A DNA stretch of 64,000 bases from assembly GCA_002362575.1 (NCBI GenBank), contig DEUM01000005.1, positions 5,358 to 69,357 on the forward strand. The letters are read 5' to 3'. A model generated the notes under the pieces. The model made no database searches and was not told the origin of the DNA. It saw only the letters and a list, made by a program, of their open reading frames with translations. The translations under genes were made by a program, and so were the position numbers. Below are positions 43,144-52,729 of the stretch, one piece after another (within the stretch, counting starts at the first letter, position 1; every line of letters begins with the position of its first letter). The stretch comes from Lachnoclostridium sp. UBA3262 (lineage in GTDB: Bacteria > Bacillota > Clostridia > Lachnospirales > Lachnospiraceae).

Positions 43144-46100
43144 TCATTGTATCGTAAACAGCCGCTTTGCCAGCTCCCGGTCTTCCTCGTACTGCTTTCG
43201 CAGTTGTCCATATAGCGACTCATCCCCGGTGTTTTTCGCCTTTATCATCTGATTTACGAGTTGAAAAAATCCGGCCGTCTTCCCAGCACGTTCTGGTCTT
43301 GTCACAGTCATTTCCTCGGTTCTTTCGTCCGTCTCCTCCTCATAAATATAACAAACCTTTTCTTCTCCTTCGAACAAAAGCAATTCACTTGTAAATATAC
43401 CGTCAAAAATCATTTTCATCGGCTGTCCTGTAAATTTCCCCTCATCATTTTTTACAAAGAGGAAAACACCACCTGACGTACCACTGTTGTACTGAATCAA
43501 CACAGCATTTTCAATCTCATATGGCACAGAAACCTTGTCAGAAAATGCCTTCATAAAGGTAAAAATTTCTCCCTCTCCGGCATAATGCTCCAGATTCATC
43601 TCTACAAATTCTTTTTGCTTCTCTGCCAGCTCCTCCAGACGGCTGTAATATTTTAAAGCTGCCAGAACCATAACCTTTTCTTTCTCGTAAAAAGCCTCTT
43701 TTTCTATTCTGGTAAATACTTCCTCTGACGGCTCCAGCCTGTCAACGATATATTCATACGCCAGCTCAGATAAGAACGCCTTCACAAGCACCCGGTTATT
43801 GCCATTCTGATAATATTCCAAAAAGAGTTTTTCATAAGGCTTAGGATTGACTCCGGTAAAAAGCACCTGACCTAACAGCCTCTCCTTTGAGCCATCTTCA
43901 ATCACTATCTCTGGAATTGAGGCACATTTTTTGTATATCGCTGTCAGCGTTTCTATATTTCCCATGTAATACTGCAAAAGATAGTTCAGCGCTCCCTGTT
44001 CAAAATACTTCTCATGATACAGATACGCCGCCCATTTTACCAGCACCGGAGCAAACTCTCCCCTGTGTTCCTGCACCTTTTCCATTAACAGCATCGCCAG
44101 CGCTTTCTTTTCGCAGCCGCATATACCATACCGAAGGAGCATCTTTTCTGCCTTGTCATACATCCCATGATAAATGCAGTCAGTCGCCACTTCACCCAGA
44201 CGCTCCCGCTTAATACTGGAAGGCGAAATTTCATCCAGCACCTCTAAAAGCCCTGTCATATCTTTCTTTTCATTATAATAATCATAGAGACAAAGCAATG
44301 CCTTGCCTTGCATATAATCACGGAAGCAGTGCATCTTAACCGCCCTGTGTAAAATCTCAGGCTGTTCGCCGGTAAGCCTTGCTCCCCGCTCCGCCTCCAC
44401 TGCCAGATGAATCAAAAGCTGCGGCATATCCGCTCCGTTTTCATAGCACAAAATCGCAAAACTATCTAGATTTAACAGCTTCTGCATCGTATATTCTACA
44501 GTTCCCGTATAGTAATTTCCTTCTTCGTCTACAAAGTATAATTGATAATTCGGCGTATATATCTGCACCTTTGCCTGCCCATCCGTAAACGAATAGTATG
44601 TTTCCTCTTTTGTCTCCACATGAGCGACAAGCACACCTGTCATTTTCTCATTATGGCAGGTCAAAAGTCTTGTAAACATCACATACGGCAGTTCCCTCGC
44701 TACGGAATCCCGGATATTCTCCTCTCTAAAAAGCCCCTCATAGAGTACGCCGATATCTTCACTAATCCGGTGGTTCATCAGCTGCTTTAATGCAAATTCA
44801 CGAATATGCGTACCATATATGCGAAACGTCTCCGGATCTTGCTCCCTCCGTTTCGTAATATAGGCATAGAGAAATGCTTTGCAGCTCTCGTTCAGATGAT
44901 TCTCGTACTGAAAATACGAAAGTATCGAATCCGGAAGGGTATGCGGCGTCTGCTTATCCAGCGTATACATATAATATTCATAAAGGTCTGTCAGCCGCAA
45001 ATGCTCCTGAACCCCTTTGGCAAACAGCGGAAAATATTTCTTCTGCCTCATTTCATTGCGAATCAGCAAACCACATATACCGCGCAGAGTATCTGTAAGC
45101 TGAAACTTTAAATACAATTTTTCCAACACCGCAAATACGTCCGGTTCAAACCGGGAAAGGCGCTCAGCTAGAAAACTAATGGCAACCGCAATGTCTTCTG
45201 TAATTAAATCATGTTTTAACCCGTATCCCACTGTTGCCAGAGTCACTTCATCCAATGATTTAATCAATGTTGCATCCTCGCAGTACACACGAACCATTGA
45301 CGAGTATAGAAGCGGACTATTGTCTCCCTGCTCCAGCACTCCCCGAATATCCTGTTCCTTCATCCGAAGCGACTGATATCTTTCATCTACATTCAGTTTC
45401 AGGTAAAACAATAATGTGCTGCTATAACCATTCTCATTATAGCTCTCTATAAGCTTATTCAGCCGTTCTCGTTCTTCCCCCCTCTGCGTGTACATATATT
45501 TAATATATTGAATCAAGATATAATTTTCTACTTCTTCTGTTTCACTCCCCAGTTTCGGTATATCTACCAACTCCGACTGGCGGTAAAACTCCAGTATATC
45601 TTCCTCATCCTCCAGCATAACAGCAATATACCCCGATACCGGAAGTTTGTACGGAACAAGCTTTTCAATTATATTTTTATTCTTCTTCAGCAGCTTCTGA
45701 AAGGATCTGCCGGATACCCGGTCTTCCGTATAGCCAAGATAATTCCGGAAAAGTGTGGCAAAGGCAGCCTTCTTTGCCCTGCCGACTTTGCGTTCCCTTT
45801 CGCCATTCCTGTTATGGGCGCATATTTGAACCTCTCTCGTCTCGTACGGTGTTTCCAGAATCAGACTGCCAAACCGGCGGCCGCATTTTACCTTATCGGC
45901 CCGAATCGTAAACTCTAAAACATCCTGTCCCCCGATAAACTCATCCGTCCACAAAATATGTAGCTCCGGCTCAATAAAATCCGCCGTTGCCGTCACATGA
46001 ATACCCGTACTTCCCCATGTATTTATACGGATTCCAAGGGAATCCTGTACATCTGCGCCTGCCAGTTCATACTCAATCACACCGGCTGCATTTCTTTTGC

Positions 46101-46689
46101 CCTTATCCACCTTAAAGTGAATCGCCGGTTTTTTATCCATGCCGACTAAAAATTCCTCCATACTGTGGATTTTTGTATTTTTCTTTACCAAATGGTCATA
46201 TAAAAGTTTTCCTGCCTCGTCACGATAGAGAAACACCTCTTTAAACGCCGGACTATGGAACAGCTTTGCCCCATTCTCTGGATTCTCCTCTATCCTTCCC
46301 CGCAGCATAAAATAGTCCTTCACCGCCCCTTTAGCATCCGATAGCTCTGGTGTTACCACCTGAATATCATATGGCAGTTCTGCTTCCCCGCAATCCGTTA
46401 CCAGATGAATCTGCCCCCGAAAACGCTCACCAGGTACTCGTTCCTCGGCATTTACAGTAAGCTTTAACTCATTCTTTTCCGCATGAAAAACAGGAAGAAA
46501 TTCCAGTTCCGTTTCTTCCACTGAGCCAAAGCCCTTCATCTTTGTTCCTCGCTCGTTTACCAAAGTAAAAGTTACCGTCCGCCTCTCCCCGGCAGCCACC
46601 TGAAACTCAAGCTTGTCCGGCGTCAGGATAAGGCCTGGCGGTTCATATATGAAATTTCCCTTTGCCAATGACAAAACTTTCTCTTTCAT
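43144..46689 (-). CDS. DUF5717-like giant helical-repeat protein
   Basis: 1181 residues from the ATG at 46689 (TGAGGT before it). The first ~400 residues are beta-sandwich in character (LILTPDKLEFQVAAGERRTVTFTL; RFGSLILETPYETREVQI). Roughly 400-1000 is a long array of helix pairs of TPR/solenoid type (FYRQSELVDIPKLG..., LRMKEQDIRGVLEQGD..., GMYDKAEKMLLRYGICG). The end is again beta-rich with an acidic tail. No signal peptide or membrane helix, so cytoplasmic. It is the first gene of a five-gene operon driven by a visible promoter. Function unknown. Confidence 0.72.
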   Translation of the reverse strand: MKEKVLSLAKGNFIYEPPGLILTPDKLEFQVAAGERRTVTFTLVNERGTKMKGFGSVEETELEFLPVFHAEKNELKLTVNAEERVPGERFRGQIHLVTDCGEAELPYDIQVVTPELSDAKGAVKDYFMLRGRIEENPENGAKLFHSPAFKEVFLYRDEAGKLLYDHLVKKNTKIHSMEEFLVGMDKKPAIHFKVDKGKRNAAGVIEYELAGADVQDSLGIRINTWGSTGIHVTATADFIEPELHILWTDEFIGGQDVLEFTIRADKVKCGRRFGSLILETPYETREVQICAHNRNGERERKVGRAKKAAFATLFRNYLGYTEDRVSGRSFQKLLKKNKNIIEKLVPYKLPVSGYIAVMLEDEEDILEFYRQSELVDIPKLGSETEEVENYILIQYIKYMYTQRGEERERLNKLIESYNENGYSSTLLFYLKLNVDERYQSLRMKEQDIRGVLEQGDNSPLLYSSMVRVYCEDATLIKSLDEVTLATVGYGLKHDLITEDIAVAISFLAERLSRFEPDVFAVLEKLYLKFQLTDTLRGICGLLIRNEMRQKKYFPLFAKGVQEHLRLTDLYEYYMYTLDKQTPHTLPDSILSYFQYENHLNESCKAFLYAYITKRREQDPETFRIYGTHIREFALKQLMNHRISEDIGVLYEGLFREENIRDSVARELPYVMFTRLLTCHNEKMTGVLVAHVETKEETYYSFTDGQAKVQIYTPNYQLYFVDEEGNYYTGTVEYTMQKLLNLDSFAILCYENGADMPQLLIHLAVEAERGARLTGEQPEILHRAVKMHCFRDYMQGKALLCLYDYYNEKKDMTGLLEVLDEISPSSIKRERLGEVATDCIYHGMYDKAEKMLLRYGICGCEKKALAMLLMEKVQEHRGEFAPVLVKWAAYLYHEKYFEQGALNYLLQYYMGNIETLTAIYKKCASIPEIVIEDGSKERLLGQVLFTGVNPKPYEKLFLEYYQNGNNRVLVKAFLSELAYEYIVDRLEPSEEVFTRIEKEAFYEKEKVMVLAALKYYSRLEELAEKQKEFVEMNLEHYAGEGEIFTFMKAFSDKVSVPYEIENAVLIQYNSGTSGGVFLFVKNDEGKFTGQPMKMIFDGIFTSELLLFEGEEKVCYIYEEETDERTEEMTVTRPERAGKTAGFFQLVNQMIKAKNTGDESLYGQLRKQYEEDRELAKRLFTIQ

Positions 46690-46745
46690 TTGCAACCTCA
46701 CTTTACTTTAATCTTTTGGAAAGTGCATACCATACTCAATTTTAT

Positions 46746-46774
46746 AGTATACCATTTTTTCTTGTATATTGAAA
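46746..46774 (-). promoter_or_regulatory. Promoter of the DUF5717 operon
   Basis: TTTCAA (46769-46774), 17-base spacer and TATACT (46746-46751) on the minus strand, ~55 bases before the first start codon. Confidence 0.6.
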
Positions 46775-46858
46775 TAGTTAATTCGAGAGTTTTATCGCAA
46801 TTGCCTAATATGAATGGATAAAAAATAGTAAAAATCCCTAAAAATGTTTTCCCTCCTC

Positions 46859-46887
46859 TTGAAGGATATTTTGTTTTCGTTTACAAT
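46859..46887 (+). promoter_or_regulatory. Promoter of the aminotransferase gene
   Basis: TTGAAG (46859-46864), 17-base spacer and TACAAT (46882-46887) on the plus strand, ~40 bases before the start codon. It forms a divergent pair with the DUF5717 promoter. Confidence 0.62.
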
Positions 46888-46930
46888 AATACGATAAGAA
46901 AAAACAAAGTGTGAAGAAGTGAGGGATAAT

Positions 46931-48025
46931 ATGAAACCAAAAGAACATTTTCACGGCAGTGATTTAGAAAAAATAGAAAAAGTCTACGGAATCCGGAAGG
47001 AAGACATTATCAGTTTTTCTGCTAATGTGAATCCCCTCGGCGTCTCATTCCGGCTAAGAGAGACGCTGACAAAACATATCGACTCTATTACCTCTTATCC
47101 GGACAGGGAATACACCTCCCTGCGCCAGTGTATCGCAAACTACGTTCACACTGACGTCAATAATATCGTAGTCGGGAACGGCTCGACTGAGCTGATTTCA
47201 CTCTTTATACAGATTACTCACCCGAAAAAGGCACTCATCATCGGGCCGACTTACTCCGAATACGAGCGTGAAGTCTCTCTGGGCGGTGGACGTTCCCATT
47301 ACTTCAGCCTGACAGAAGCCAGAGAATTTGAACTGGATACCGATTCCTTGACGGAAGAATTATCTCATGATGTGGATTTATTGATTTTGTGCAATCCGAA
47401 CAATCCTACATCTTCCGTAATCAAACGCAGACAGATGCGGGAGATTTTGGATTTTTGCAAACGCAAATCAATTACCGTTCTGGTAGACGAAACATATGTG
47501 GAGTTCACAGAATCCTCCGATGAAGTTACAGCAATCCCTCTGACCGAATATTATAACAACATCATTATTCTGCGGGGCATATCTAAGTTTTTTGCCGCAC
47601 CCGGACTCCGGCTCGGCTACGCAGTCTGCGGCAACCACGATTTGTTAAAAGAAATTAATCAGAAAAAAAATCCTTGGACGATTAACTCCCTCGCCGCTAT
47701 CGCTGGAGAAATTATGTTTACAGATGAAAAGTATATCGCGGAGACAAAAAAGCTAATCAGCACCGAGCGGAAGCGTGTCTGTGAAGCGCTTGACCGAAAC
47801 CCTAACTTTAAAACCTTCCACGCACATGCAAATTTTGTACTTGTCAAAATATTAAATGAAGATATAACTTCATCTGACATTTTTGACGCTGCCATCCGCA
47901 AAAACCTAATGATACGGGATTGCTCTACCTTCCCATTTCTGAGCAACAAATATTTCAGACTCTGCTTTATGCTGCCTGAGCAAAATGATGCACTGTTAAA
48001 AGTGCTGGAGGAGGCAGTTAAGTAG
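46931..48025 (+). CDS. PLP-dependent aminotransferase, HisC/CobD-like
   Basis: 364 residues from the ATG at 46931 (GTGAGGG upstream). Fold type I PLP enzyme: substrate/PLP segments SFSANVNPLG near 34, GNGSTELISLF near 83, NPNNPTS near 160 and VDETYVEF near 190. The Schiff-base lysine is in ILRGISKFFAAPGLRLGYA. The short form and the NP(L)G opening resemble histidinol-phosphate aminotransferase and L-threonine-O-3-phosphate decarboxylase. No his or cob genes lie nearby, so the substrate is undetermined. Confidence 0.85.
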   Translation: MKPKEHFHGSDLEKIEKVYGIRKEDIISFSANVNPLGVSFRLRETLTKHIDSITSYPDREYTSLRQCIANYVHTDVNNIVVGNGSTELISLFIQITHPKKALIIGPTYSEYEREVSLGGGRSHYFSLTEAREFELDTDSLTEELSHDVDLLILCNPNNPTSSVIKRRQMREILDFCKRKSITVLVDETYVEFTESSDEVTAIPLTEYYNNIIILRGISKFFAAPGLRLGYAVCGNHDLLKEINQKKNPWTINSLAAIAGEIMFTDEKYIAETKKLISTERKRVCEALDRNPNFKTFHAHANFVLVKILNEDITSSDIFDAAIRKNLMIRDCSTFPFLSNKYFRLCFMLPEQNDALLKVLEEAVK

Positions 48026-48065
48026 TTGGTTAATTATTAAATCCAAAATAAATTTATTTTTCTGT

Positions 48066-48103
48066 AAAAAAGAACGCCGGTAAAATATTCCGACGTTCTT
48101 TTA
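48066..48103. terminator. Bidirectional terminator after the aminotransferase
   Basis: AAAGAACGcCGG / CCGaCGTTCTTT, 12-base arms with one mismatch, A/T-runs on both sides (AAAAAA before, TTTTATT after). Serves the plus-strand aminotransferase and the minus-strand remnant. Confidence 0.85.
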
Positions 48104-48125
48104 TTCCCTAATTCAAAATAAATAA

Positions 48126-48226
48126 AGATTGTTTGGCAGGCGTGCCATTCTCCTGCATCTCTCGGGTTTCCCCTGTCAAGCCAGCGGCGTGTGGACGGGC
48201 ACGAAATTTTCCACCTCAAACAATCT
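48126..48226 (-). other. ~100-base folded GC-rich element, candidate structured RNA or small mobile element
   Basis: Closed by a perfect 10-bp inverted repeat (AGATTGTTTG / CAAACAATCT on the minus strand). Inside, on the minus strand, are three hairpins: GTGG...CCAC with CGTGCC in its loop, GGG-GAAA-CCC with a GNRA tetraloop, and GCAGG...CCTGC with GGCACG in its loop. The two loop hexamers are complementary, so they could kiss. The GNRA loop appears only on the minus strand, which suggests the RNA sense. Clearly more GC-rich than its surroundings. I do not recognise the family. Confidence 0.5.
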
Positions 48227-48411
48227 CTTTTTACTCTATGGAAATTATAACATTCATAATCATTAGGATGCCTCTCCTTGATATGACCTATTCTTTCATC
48301 TGTTATAATGACCTCATCCGTTACAATATCTTCCGTAATGCAACGATACTTTTCTTTATCTATTTTCCCAACATACCTCAATCCAACACCCTCATTTACG
48401 CCCTTTTACAA

Positions 48412-49686
48412 TTACCTATAAATAATCTCGTGCCTTCCCGGCCCATTTGACACCATCTTAATTGGCACGCCGATTTCTTTTTCGATAAATTCAATATATC
48501 TGCGGCAGTTTTCCGGAAGTTTATCATACTCCTTAATCCCCCGGATATCCTCTTTCCACCCCGGAAGCACTTCATAAACAGGCTTTGCTATCTTCAATTC
48601 TCTCGTCGCTGGGAAGTCTTTTGTTACTCTCCCGTCAATCTCGTAGCCGACACATACCGGAATTTCATCCAAGTAGCCCAGAACATCTAAAACGGTCAAT
48701 ACAACCTCTGTCGAGCCCTGCACTCTGCAGCCATAACGGTTTGCGACAGCATCAAACCAGCCCATCCGCCTTGGACGGCCTGTCGTTGCTCCAAACTCTC
48801 CGCCATCACCTCCACGGCGACGCAGTTCATCCGCTTCTTCACCGAAAATCTCACTGACAAACTCTCCTGCACCAACAGCACTCGAATATGCCTTTACGAC
48901 CGTGACAATTCTTTGAATCTCATACGGCGGCACACCGGCACCGATTGCCCCATAGCCCGCCAGTGTCGAAGACGAAGTAACCATTGGATAAATACCGTGA
49001 TCCGGATCTTTCAGCGAGCCAAGCTGTCCCTCTAACAAAATCCGCTTTCCCTGTTTCCTCGCCTCAAAAAGATACGACGACACATCACAGACATATGGCT
49101 CAACCATCTCTCGATATTCACGCAGCGTATTCATCAGCTCATCTACACTTAATGCCGGCTTGTGATACAGATGCTCCAACAGGACATTTTTCTTTACGCA
49201 GATTCCTTCCACCTTTTCCCGCAGGCTTTCCTCATCAAAAAGCTCCGATACCTGAATCCCGATTTTTGCATATTTATCTGAATAGAATGGAGCAATACCG
49301 GACTTTGTTGAACCAAAGGACTTCCCTGCCAGACGTTCCTCCTCATACTGGTCAAACAAAATATGGTATGGCATAACAATCTGGGCACGGTCAGACACTT
49401 TAATCTTCGGCTTTGGCACTCCCTGCTCCACGATTCCCTGAATCTCTTTAAATAAATCCGGAATATTCAGTGCAACGCCGTTACCGATAACGCTTGTTGT
49501 GTGATTATGAAATACTCCTGAAGGTAAAATATGAAGCACAAACTTACCATAATCATTTACTATCGTATGTCCGGCATTACTACCGCCCTGAAAACGTACA
49601 ATAATATCTGACTCCTCACCGAGCATATCCGTAATTTTACCTTTCCCTTCGTCACCCCAACTGGCCCCTACAACTGCTGTTACCAT
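48412..49686 (-). CDS. purA: Adenylosuccinate synthetase
   Basis: First committed step to AMP (IMP plus Asp plus GTP). 424 residues from the ATG at 49686 (TTGGAGG seven bases upstream). GDEGKGKITD near the N-terminus is the GTP-binding P-loop, GGSNAGHTIV carries the catalytic His, and GATTGRPRRMGWFD near 300 is the family signature. It is transcribed alone from a strong promoter, apart from purCFB. Confidence 0.97.
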   Translation of the reverse strand: MVTAVVGASWGDEGKGKITDMLGEESDIIVRFQGGSNAGHTIVNDYGKFVLHILPSGVFHNHTTSVIGNGVALNIPDLFKEIQGIVEQGVPKPKIKVSDRAQIVMPYHILFDQYEEERLAGKSFGSTKSGIAPFYSDKYAKIGIQVSELFDEESLREKVEGICVKKNVLLEHLYHKPALSVDELMNTLREYREMVEPYVCDVSSYLFEARKQGKRILLEGQLGSLKDPDHGIYPMVTSSSTLAGYGAIGAGVPPYEIQRIVTVVKAYSSAVGAGEFVSEIFGEEADELRRRGGDGGEFGATTGRPRRMGWFDAVANRYGCRVQGSTEVVLTVLDVLGYLDEIPVCVGYEIDGRVTKDFPATRELKIAKPVYEVLPGWKEDIRGIKEYDKLPENCRRYIEFIEKEIGVPIKMVSNGPGRHEIIYR

Positions 49687-49754
49687 AGCCATTCCTCCAA
49701 TCTGTTCCATATAGCAGAACATTGTTTATTTGTGCCAAACGCACGCACTTTATT

Positions 49755-49783
49755 ATTATACATGAACTTCAAGAGTTCTTCAA
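49755..49783 (-). promoter_or_regulatory. purA promoter
   Basis: TTGAAG (49778-49783), 17-base spacer and perfect TATAAT (49755-49760) on the minus strand, leader of about 65 bases. Confidence 0.72.
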
Positions 49784-49801
49784 CTTTTTTGTAAAATTTG
49801 G

Positions 49802-50773
49802 CTATGCCTCTCCCTGTAAAATCTGACTGCACTCGTTCAGCCGTTCTTCCGGCCAGTCCGAAGACGCATGAATATTCAAAATACTTTGCGTCTCATGCAG
49901 GGCATTATAATACCACATAGCCGCTTCACTATAATCACCATGCGCAAAGAAATATTCTCCCAGCTCAAAACACATTTCAGAGGAACCCTCGCTGAGCAAA
50001 TCCTTTAAGCACATCTTCAGAATTACGCTGCTATCATCCCTCAGTCTGGCGGCATGCGCTACGATACACGCTGCCTCCTTCACCTCGTCCAGACCCCTGC
50101 TCTCCTCCACGGCAGTCCCGGCAAAAAATTCCTCTGCCTCCAAAAAATCCTCATCCTCCCCGGATATATACAATTCCATTGCATACATATGGTGGAGCCG
50201 CTTTGACAGCCGCTCTCCCTTCCTGATATATTTCTGAAACGTCATAAAATCACGCTTACTGTGAGTTGTTTCCGGGCAGTGCATGATTACAATCTCCGAG
50301 TCATAGACAACCGGATCCAGACGCACCGTCTCATGAACCGGCTCTATCCAGACAAACTCGCGCAGCCGCTTAAACAGCTTCGGGCGGTATTCCTCGTCAA
50401 AATTGTACGCCGTTCCATGTGAAAGCTGGTTTCCGTATTTCATCTGTACAATCTCGATTTCCGGCAAAAGAACCTCTTTTAAATCACGAAACTTCTTTCT
50501 ATTCTCCTCATCCAGAACTTCATCCGCATCCGCCGAATAAATGTACTCCTTTGTCGCCTTGGAAAAGGCAAAATTCCGCGCCGCAGAAAAATCATCCACC
50601 CATGTAAAATCATATATCTTATCCGTGTATTTGGCGGCAATCTCCTTCGTATGGTCGGTAGAACCCGTATCGACAATAATAATCTCCTCCATCAAATCAG
50701 CAATACTGTCAAGACACCTCGCCAGTATCTTTTCCTCATTTTTTACAATCATACACAAGCTAATCTGAATCAT
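49802..50773 (-). CDS. Family 2 glycosyltransferase with helical C-terminus
   Basis: 323 residues from ATG 50773 (AGGAGGAG nine bases upstream). The GT-A fold begins ISLCMIVKNEEKILARCLDSI, with IIIVDTGSTDHTKEI and the DXD-type metal site as YIYSADADEVLDEEN near residue 85. The last ~120 residues are helical (TPR-like), as in Bacillus SunS-type and related transferases. The acceptor is unknown; no polysaccharide cluster is nearby. It is a convergent neighbour of none; it lies downstream of recJ on the same strand. Confidence 0.85.
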   Translation of the reverse strand: MIQISLCMIVKNEEKILARCLDSIADLMEEIIIVDTGSTDHTKEIAAKYTDKIYDFTWVDDFSAARNFAFSKATKEYIYSADADEVLDEENRKKFRDLKEVLLPEIEIVQMKYGNQLSHGTAYNFDEEYRPKLFKRLREFVWIEPVHETVRLDPVVYDSEIVIMHCPETTHSKRDFMTFQKYIRKGERLSKRLHHMYAMELYISGEDEDFLEAEEFFAGTAVEESRGLDEVKEAACIVAHAARLRDDSSVILKMCLKDLLSEGSSEMCFELGEYFFAHGDYSEAAMWYYNALHETQSILNIHASSDWPEERLNECSQILQGEA

Positions 50774-50807
50774 CAAAAATCTCCTCCTATCCTGCGTTCC
50801 CGCAAAG

Positions 50808-52568
50808 TCATCGTTCTATATGGCAAAAGTTCAGTACCTGTATTTGAACCGTCCGTATCCCCTGAAATTCATTTATTGTCGGAAAATACGTCAAAGCCAC
50901 ATCCAGCTTATTCTCCCTTCCCTCATACATACGTGCCAGCTCCGCCTCGTTCCACTCCTCACATACAAACTTTTCAAAGTCATCCATATTCCCAAAATAC
51001 AAAGCGTCACACTGGTTTCCCTTATCGTTTTCCACACGCAGCTTCAACACATTTCTCTCTCTGCCAAGCCGCTGTCCGCGCAAAATGCGAAAATGCTGCT
51101 CCGCAAAAACCGGTTTCGGATTCCCAACGCCATAGGGCTCCATTTTCTGAAATTCCTGAATCAGCTTTTCCGTAGCAAATCCAATCGGCATCGGCGCGTC
51201 AATATGGACAACCGGACGGAAATCCTCCTCTGTCAGCATGGCATTTTCATTCAGTCTCCGTTCAAGCTCCGGCAGATTTTCTTCCAACAGCGTCATACCC
51301 GCCGCCATCCTGTGACCGCCAAACCGAAGCATCAAATCCTTGCACTGCATTAACTCCTGAAACATATGATACGCCTCAATCGAACGCCCGGAACCTTTTA
51401 CTGCTCCCTCTCCCGTTCTTGTAAAGACAATAACCGGGTGCCCATAACGCTCCTTTACCCTTCCCGCTATGATTCCCACAAGACTCTCATGAGTGTCCGG
51501 TAACAGCAAGATAACGACCGATGGGATTTCCTTCTCCTGCTCCCATTTCTTTTCCATTATGGAAAATGCCTGCGCTGCACCCCGCTCCGTCATGGATTTT
51601 CTTTCCTCGTTAATTTCCTTCAACTCCTCTGCCTTTGCCAGTGCTTCCTTCCAATCCGTTTCCATTAACAGGGAAAAGGACTGTGTCACGGTAGCTATCC
51701 GCCCCGCCGCATTAAAACACGGCGCAAGAGTAAAGCCAATATGCCCGGTATTGATTACACTTCCCTCAAGCCCCTGCACTTGCAGTAACGCCCTCAATCC
51801 TATATTCTTCGTGTGCGACAGAGCCTTCAGTCCATATTTTACTAGAATACGGTTCTCTCCCCTAAGCTCCATCACATCTGCCACCGTTGCAATCGCCACA
51901 TATTCCAGCAACTCATCCTTTTCCTCTGCCGGAATCCCACAGGTATCATATAGTGCAGAAACAAGTTTAAACGCCACCCCGGCCCCGCACAGACCGCGAA
52001 ATGGATATGTCTCATCCGGTCTCTTGATATCAATCACAGCATCTGCCATCGGCATTTCCTCCTGAACCTCATGATGGTCTGTGACAATCACCGTCATTCC
52101 CTTTTCCTTCGCATACGCAACTGCCTCATTTGCCGCAATCCCGTTATCACAGGTAATCAGAAGCTCTCTCCCATCCTCCAATGCCTCATCGACAATCCTC
52201 TCATTCAAGCCATACCCCTCCCGAACCCTGTCCGGCGTGTAAATATGACTCTCCATGCCAAGCCGCTCAAAACACTTCCACAATATATACCCCGAAAATA
52301 TTCCATCACAGTCAAAATCAGAGGCAATCGCAATGCGCTTCCCTTTCTCTCTCGCCTCACAGAGTAATTCTACTGCCTGTTCCATATCTTTCATCTGAAA
52401 GGGATTATGTAAATCTGCCAAAGTCCCCTCTAAATATCTTCGCATCTGCTCCTTATCCGCCAGCCCGCGGTTCAACATACATCGCACTAAGAGCGGCGAC
52501 ACCCCCAGCTCCTTTGCTATTCCCGCAAAGTCTCCCTTTTTCATCTCAAGAATCCATTTTTCCCTCAT
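50808..52568 (-). CDS. recJ: Single-stranded-DNA exonuclease RecJ
   Basis: 5'-3' ssDNA exonuclease of recombination and mismatch repair. About 586 residues from the ATG at 52568 (an upstream GTG at 52592 is possible). The DHH phosphoesterase motifs are IASDFDCDGIFSGY (motif I), ITCDNGIAANEA (II), VTDHHEVQ (III) and CGAGVAFKL further on. The DHHA1 part contains GRSIEAYHMFQ and RFGGHRMAAGM. The C-terminal OB-type region is present. The gene is 34 bases upstream of the glycosyltransferase. Confidence 0.95.
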   Translation of the reverse strand: MREKWILEMKKGDFAGIAKELGVSPLLVRCMLNRGLADKEQMRRYLEGTLADLHNPFQMKDMEQAVELLCEAREKGKRIAIASDFDCDGIFSGYILWKCFERLGMESHIYTPDRVREGYGLNERIVDEALEDGRELLITCDNGIAANEAVAYAKEKGMTVIVTDHHEVQEEMPMADAVIDIKRPDETYPFRGLCGAGVAFKLVSALYDTCGIPAEEKDELLEYVAIATVADVMELRGENRILVKYGLKALSHTKNIGLRALLQVQGLEGSVINTGHIGFTLAPCFNAAGRIATVTQSFSLLMETDWKEALAKAEELKEINEERKSMTERGAAQAFSIMEKKWEQEKEIPSVVILLLPDTHESLVGIIAGRVKERYGHPVIVFTRTGEGAVKGSGRSIEAYHMFQELMQCKDLMLRFGGHRMAAGMTLLEENLPELERRLNENAMLTEEDFRPVVHIDAPMPIGFATEKLIQEFQKMEPYGVGNPKPVFAEQHFRILRGQRLGRERNVLKLRVENDKGNQCDALYFGNMDDFEKFVCEEWNEAELARMYEGRENKLDVALTYFPTINEFQGIRTVQIQVLNFCHIER

Positions 52569-52729
52569 ATGGCAAAATGCCCTTTCCGTCACTTTTGTAT
52601 ATACTTAGTATAGTCGATTTTCACGGCTTTTTCCACCCTTGATTTTTCTTCCCCTTCTGTTAGAATAAGAGAGAAGACGCTGGCTTTATGCGTCCTCGGA
52701 GAATCAAAAGAAATGAGGATTGTAATATT

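Larger units (their letters stand above)
48037..48381 (-). pseudogene. Decayed nuclease-like ORF interrupted by a folded element
   Basis: An open frame of 114 codons. The first ~44 residues are well formed (MRYVGKIDKEKYRCI ... VIITDERIGHIKERHPNDYE), a start found on small PBECR/RelE-like nuclease-domain proteins of Firmicutes. After HPNDYE the sequence turns into Cys/Arg/Trp-rich residues encoded by the GC-rich element at 48126-48226, then into a terminator hairpin. I read it as a gene whose 3' part has been lost or replaced; the remaining frame is open by chance. It lies just after purA and convergent with the aminotransferase gene. Confidence 0.55.

Noticed and set aside
48126..48226. Cobalamin riboswitch at the folded element
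   Set aside because: CAGGAG...CCTGCC looks superficially like a B12 box, but the remaining core elements and a B12-related gene are missing.
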